Shown here in pieces: positions 21,439 to 23,671 of a stretch of 23,671 bases of DNA. The position numbers and the translations under genes are program-made. The notes beneath the pieces are model-generated. The model was not told the DNA's origin. It searched no databases and worked only from the letters and a program-made list of their open reading frames with translations. The stretch's first letter is position 1; each line of letters opens with the position of its first letter. This DNA is from CAYVFM01 sp964546375 (lineage in GTDB: Bacteria > Gemmatimonadota > Gemmatimonadetes > Palauibacterales > Palauibacteraceae): positions 1-23,671 of the forward strand of contig CAZJJO010000024.1 in assembly GCA_964546375.1 (NCBI GenBank), written 5' to 3'.

Positions 21439-22310
21439 ATCGGGGCCCGCACCAGGTTCCCCCACTCGGTCCAGGAGCCGTCGTAGTTCCGCACGCGCTC
21501 GTAGCCCAGCAGGTACCGGAGCACGAACCAGGTGTGGCTGGAGCGCTCGCCGATGCGGCAGTAGGCCACCACGTCCGCCTCGGGCGAGAGCCCGGCCTCG
21601 CCCTCGTAGATCTCCCGCAGCTCGTCGGCCGGCCGGAAGGTGCCGTCCTCCCGGGCCGCCCGGCTCCACGGCACGTTGGCGGCGCCCGGGATGTGGCCGC
21701 CGCGCAGGGCGCCCTCGTTGGGGTAGTCGGGCATGTGGAGGCGCTCGCCCCGGTACTCCTCGGGCGAGCGGACGTCCACCAGCGGGTCGCCGTCCCGGAG
21801 GTGCTCCTCGACGTCGTGGCGGAAGGCCCGGATCCGCCAGTCGGCCCGCTCGGGCACGGGGTAGTCCCCCTCGGGGACGTCGGGCACCTCCTCGGTGAAG
21901 GGGCGGCCCTCCTCCTCCCACTTCTGGCGGCCGCCGTCCATGATCCGGACGTCCTCGTGGCCGAAGAGCTCGAAGACCCACAGGGCGTAGCACGCCCACC
22001 AGTTGCTCTTGTCGCCGTAGAAGACGACGGTGGTGTCGCGGGAGATCCCCTTCTCCCGCATCAGCTCGGCGAAGGCCTCCTCGTCCAGGTAGTCCCGCTG
22101 CACGGGGTCCTGGAGGTCGGTGTGCCAGTCGATCTTCACGGCCCCGGGCACGTGCCCGACGTCGTAGAGCAGGACGTCCTCGTCGGATTCGACGACGCGG
22201 ACGTCGTCGCGGTCGCCGTGCTCGGCCACCCACTCGGTGGTGACCAGCTTCCCGGGATGGGCGTAGCTCCGGAACTTCCCGGGGTTCGGCCCGTTCTCGG
22301 CGTCGGTCAT
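21429..22310 (-). CDS. thiosulfate/3-mercaptopyruvate sulfurtransferase (tandem rhodanese)
   Basis: A 293-aa sulfurtransferase with two rhodanese domains (about 20-140 inactive, 160-290 active). The active-site loop is CRIGERSSHTW with the persulfide Cys at 251, the loop found in actinobacterial CysA-type thiosulfate sulfurtransferases. Other landmarks are HVPGAVKIDW, GGRQKW, LVDVRSPEEYRGE and GGHIPGAANVPW. It moves sulfane sulfur to cyanide, thiols or biosynthetic acceptors. ATG 22310 has GGAGG 6 nt upstream. It is preceded by a 414-nt gap that contains a candidate 36-codon leader ORF and hairpins, and its stop codon lies in a 14-bp tandem duplication. Thiosulfate versus mercaptopyruvate use cannot be settled by sequence. 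Confidence 0.9.
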   Translation of the reverse strand: MTDAENGPNPGKFRSYAHPGKLVTTEWVAEHGDRDDVRVVESDEDVLLYDVGHVPGAVKIDWHTDLQDPVQRDYLDEEAFAELMREKGISRDTTVVFYGDKSNWWACYALWVFELFGHEDVRIMDGGRQKWEEEGRPFTEEVPDVPEGDYPVPERADWRIRAFRHDVEEHLRDGDPLVDVRSPEEYRGERLHMPDYPNEGALRGGHIPGAANVPWSRAAREDGTFRPADELREIYEGEAGLSPEADVVAYCRIGERSSHTWFVLRYLLGYERVRNYDGSWTEWGNLVRAPIEK

Positions 22311-22423
22311 CGGTCGCCTCCCTCTCGTCGGATCTCGGAATGGCTCGCGCTCGATGGGGTCGGAGCCGCCGGCGCGGGCTCGGCGGCGGCGTGCGTCGCC
22401 CCGGGTCCGGGGCGGCGGGTTCC

Positions 22424-22448
22424 GGGACGGCCCGACGGGGGCCGTCCC
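22424..22448 (-). terminator. 10-bp hairpin upstream of the sulfurtransferase
   Basis: GGGACGGCCC (22424-22433) pairs perfectly with GGGCCGTCCC (22439-22448) around a 5-nt loop. It lies 26 nt beyond the stop of the candidate leader ORF and 114 nt before the sulfurtransferase ATG. No T-tract follows. It could be a terminator or an attenuator stem. Confidence 0.4.
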
Positions 22449-22474
22449 CGGGAGGGCCGGTCGGAGGTCCGGCC

Positions 22475-22585
22475 TCAGCCGAGGGCGGCGCCGAGGCGTC
22501 GGGGCGCCCCGTGCATACAGGGCTCCGGCCGGCCGCGGGGGACGGGCCGGCGGGGGGCGGCGCGGGGCTTCGCCTCGGCGCTCAT
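22475..22585 (-). CDS. candidate 36-aa leader peptide
   Basis: ATG at 22585 with GGGAGAG 6 nt upstream opens a 36-codon frame (MSAEAKPRAAPRRPVPRG at the start) that ends at TGA (22477-22475). It carries a single adjacent Cys-Met-His (CMH) near residue 23 and is otherwise Arg/Pro/Ala-rich. A hairpin follows before the sulfurtransferase. Short Cys-containing leader ORFs precede sulfur-assimilation genes in actinobacteria, so an attenuator is conceivable. Composition alone could also produce this frame by chance in such GC-rich DNA. Confidence 0.22.
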   Translation of the reverse strand: MSAEAKPRAAPRRPVPRGRPEPCMHGAPRRLGAALG

Positions 22586-22661
22586 GGCAGGCTCTCCCGA
22601 TGGGAGGGACGGACGACGCCTCTCCTCACCCACCGTCGCCTGCAACAACGGTTCCGGGGCG

Positions 22662-22681
22662 GCGGCCCGACGACGGGCCGC
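22662..22681 (-). terminator. 8-bp hairpin after the HEAT-repeat gene
   Basis: GCGGCCCG (22662-22669) and CGGGCCGC (22674-22681) form a perfect stem with a 4-nt loop, 43 nt past the HEAT gene stop on the minus strand. No T-tract follows. Confidence 0.4.
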
Positions 22682-22724
22682 GGCCGGGGGAGCGCAGGGC
22701 GGGGACGGCGCCGGGGCCGCCGGG

Positions 22725-23671
22725 TCAGGCGGACTGGACGTAGGCGGTCAGGGCCGAGTTCGAGCCGGTGCGGACCAGCCAGTAGATGGCCGCGATCCGC
22801 ACCTCCGTGTCGGGGTGGGAGCGGGCGATCTGGGTCAGGCTCGACGCCGCCTCCCCGCCCAGGCGGGCCAGGGCGCCCACGGCCCGCCGCTGGACGGCCC
22901 GCTCGTCGTCGTGATAGGCGAGGTCGACCAGCCAGGGGACCACCCGCTCGGGCTCCAGCTGGCGGAGCTGGTGGATCGCCTCGGCCCGGACCCCCGGCCA
23001 CGGGTTGGCGCGGGCGACCTGGTAGAGGAAGCGTCCCCCGACCTCCGGCGACGCGGCCTCGGCCAGCGTCCGGACGGCCCGGACCCGGTCGTCGTGGCGG
23101 GCGGCCCGGAAGGACACCTCCATCAGGACCGTCATCGTCCGGGTCTCGGCGCCCCGCGCCGCCCGCCGCAGGAGCCGCGACCGGAGGGCGGAGTCGCCGG
23201 CGGCGTCCAGCCGGCCCGCCAGGTTGCGGGCCTCGTCGGCCACGCGGTCGGTGCCCCGCGCCGGCACGGCCGGCCCCGCCCCGGCCCGGGCCCCGCCCGC
23301 GCGCTCGACCGATCCCTCTCCCGTGCCGGAGGCCGCCACCGCCGATCCGCCCTCCCAGGTGGCCACCAGCGAGGGGGCGACCGCCTCGAAGGCCGGACGG
23401 GGGCCGGTCGGGACCTCCGCCCCGGTCTCCGTCTCGTCCGGGGCCGCCTCCGGGTCCGCCGGGGCCGGGTCGTCGGAAGCGGACGCCGGGGAGCCGCTCC
23501 GCCGGGCCGTTCCCCCGTCCCCGCGGGCGGCGAGGTCGGCGCCGGACGCGGCCTCGTCCGCCGGCTCCCGGCCGTCCCGGACGGGCCCGCCCGGACGGTC
23601 GGTCGACCCCCCGGCGGCGGACCCCACCGGAGCCGCGGCCGGCGCCCCGCCGGCCGACGGGCGGTCCAGCC
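22725..23671 (-). CDS. HEAT-repeat protein, N-terminus beyond the window
   Basis: The frame is open to the right edge, so the start is missing; at least 315 residues are visible. The first GTG inside (23627) is probably not the start, because the same Ala/Pro/Gly-rich composition continues upstream of it. About 130 residues of low-complexity acidic linker lead to a helical region with four or more HEAT/PBS-lyase-like units: VRAVRTLAEA, VRAEAIHQLRQL, VQRRAVGALARLGG and VRIAAIYWLVRTG. HEAT units are protein-protein scaffolds. In related genomes such tails are often joined to an N-terminal zinc-finger or anti-sigma domain; that cannot be seen here. A hairpin follows its stop. Confidence 0.78.
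   Translation of the reverse strand, partial: LDRPSAGGAPAAAPVGSAAGGSTDRPGGPVRDGREPADEAASGADLAARGDGGTARRSGSPASASDDPAPADPEAAPDETETGAEVPTGPRPAFEAVAPSLVATWEGGSAVAASGTGEGSVERAGGARAGAGPAVPARGTDRVADEARNLAGRLDAAGDSALRSRLLRRAARGAETRTMTVLMEVSFRAARHDDRVRAVRTLAEAASPEVGGRFLYQVARANPWPGVRAEAIHQLRQLEPERVVPWLVDLAYHDDERAVQRRAVGALARLGGEAASSLTQIARSHPDTEVRIAAIYWLVRTGSNSALTAYVQSA

Larger units (their letters stand above)
22311..22724. other. 414-bp gap between HEAT gene and sulfurtransferase
   Basis: This is the only long stretch without a firm gene. On the minus strand it holds a hairpin after the HEAT gene (22662-22681), a candidate 36-codon ORF (22475-22585) with a Shine-Dalgarno-like GGGAGAG, a second hairpin (22424-22448) and the sulfurtransferase ribosome site. 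The plus-strand open frame at 22354-22743 is Arg/Gly/Pro noise and is not called. Confidence 0.6.

Noticed and set aside
22354..22743. 129-codon plus-strand frame in the long gap
   Set aside because: Product is Arg/Gly/Pro repeats without a ribosome site and it runs antisense into the HEAT gene.
1..23671. tRNA, rRNA, CRISPR, insertion sequence, integrase, or toxin-antitoxin features
   Set aside because: No cloverleaf-like element, regular spaced repeats, transposase or integrase motif, or long terminal repeats were seen on either strand by eye.

Overview
The window is about 23.7 kb of very GC-rich, gene-dense bacterial chromosome. No rRNA, tRNA, CRISPR array, insertion sequence or phage gene was seen. 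High G/C at third codon positions is uniform across the window, so nothing looks recently acquired. A LeuT-type symporter, lipoproteins with Ala-rich lipoboxes, paired DHH phosphoesterases, an RsrA-type sigma/anti-sigma pair and several small lineage-restricted proteins suggest an environmental Gram-negative or near-relative. Gemmatimonadota is my best guess, by inference only. Several cytoplasmic proteins (TrxB, ErpA, M42 peptidase) are rich in Asp/Glu, which would fit a salt-adapted organism.

Layout. Minus-strand murQ (83-1072) diverges from a plus-strand block: nth, a lipoprotein gamma-glutamyltransferase, an ABC exporter half with a degenerate catalytic site, a soluble histidine kinase and a receiver-only response regulator (1254-7043). 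This block meets a long minus-strand run that fills the rest of the window. The junction is a hairpin whose two arms carry both genes' stop codons. Read in its own direction, the run starts at the right edge with a partial HEAT-repeat protein. It continues with a candidate 36-codon leader ORF, a CysA/SseA-type sulfurtransferase, a lipoprotein, an RsrA-paired ECF sigma factor and its zinc anti-sigma factor. Next come an M42 peptidase, a Mn-type DtxR/MntR repressor, an 81-aa unknown, a PHP phosphoesterase, trxB and erpA. A five-gene overlapping operon follows: MBL hydrolase, zinc-ribbon peptide, DHH phosphoesterase, coaE and a PHP phosphoesterase. The run ends with a LeuT-type symporter, its small subunit metS, an NrnA-like DHH enzyme, a hypothetical gene and perR.

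Themes. (1) Redox and metal homeostasis: a PerR repressor with all five regulatory-metal ligands, an RsrA-type redox anti-sigma factor, thioredoxin reductase, a Mn-type MntR, an Fe-S carrier and a sulfurtransferase. (2) Nucleotide and CoA hydrolysis: two DHH and two PHP phosphoesterases, with CoaE inside one tight operon; disposal of 3',5'-ADP (pAp) is a plausible but unproven link. (3) Amino-acid and peptide handling: MetP/MetS-like symporter, M42 aminopeptidase and gamma-glutamyltransferase.

The most useful non-obvious items are the unlisted 58-aa MetS subunit, the zinc ribbon fused to its LeuT-like partner, the PerR and RsrA assignments, the zinc-ribbon peptide in the coaE operon, and perfect hairpins or palindromes at many gene ends and inside candidate promoters. 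Motif comparisons with named proteins are from memory, not from a search.
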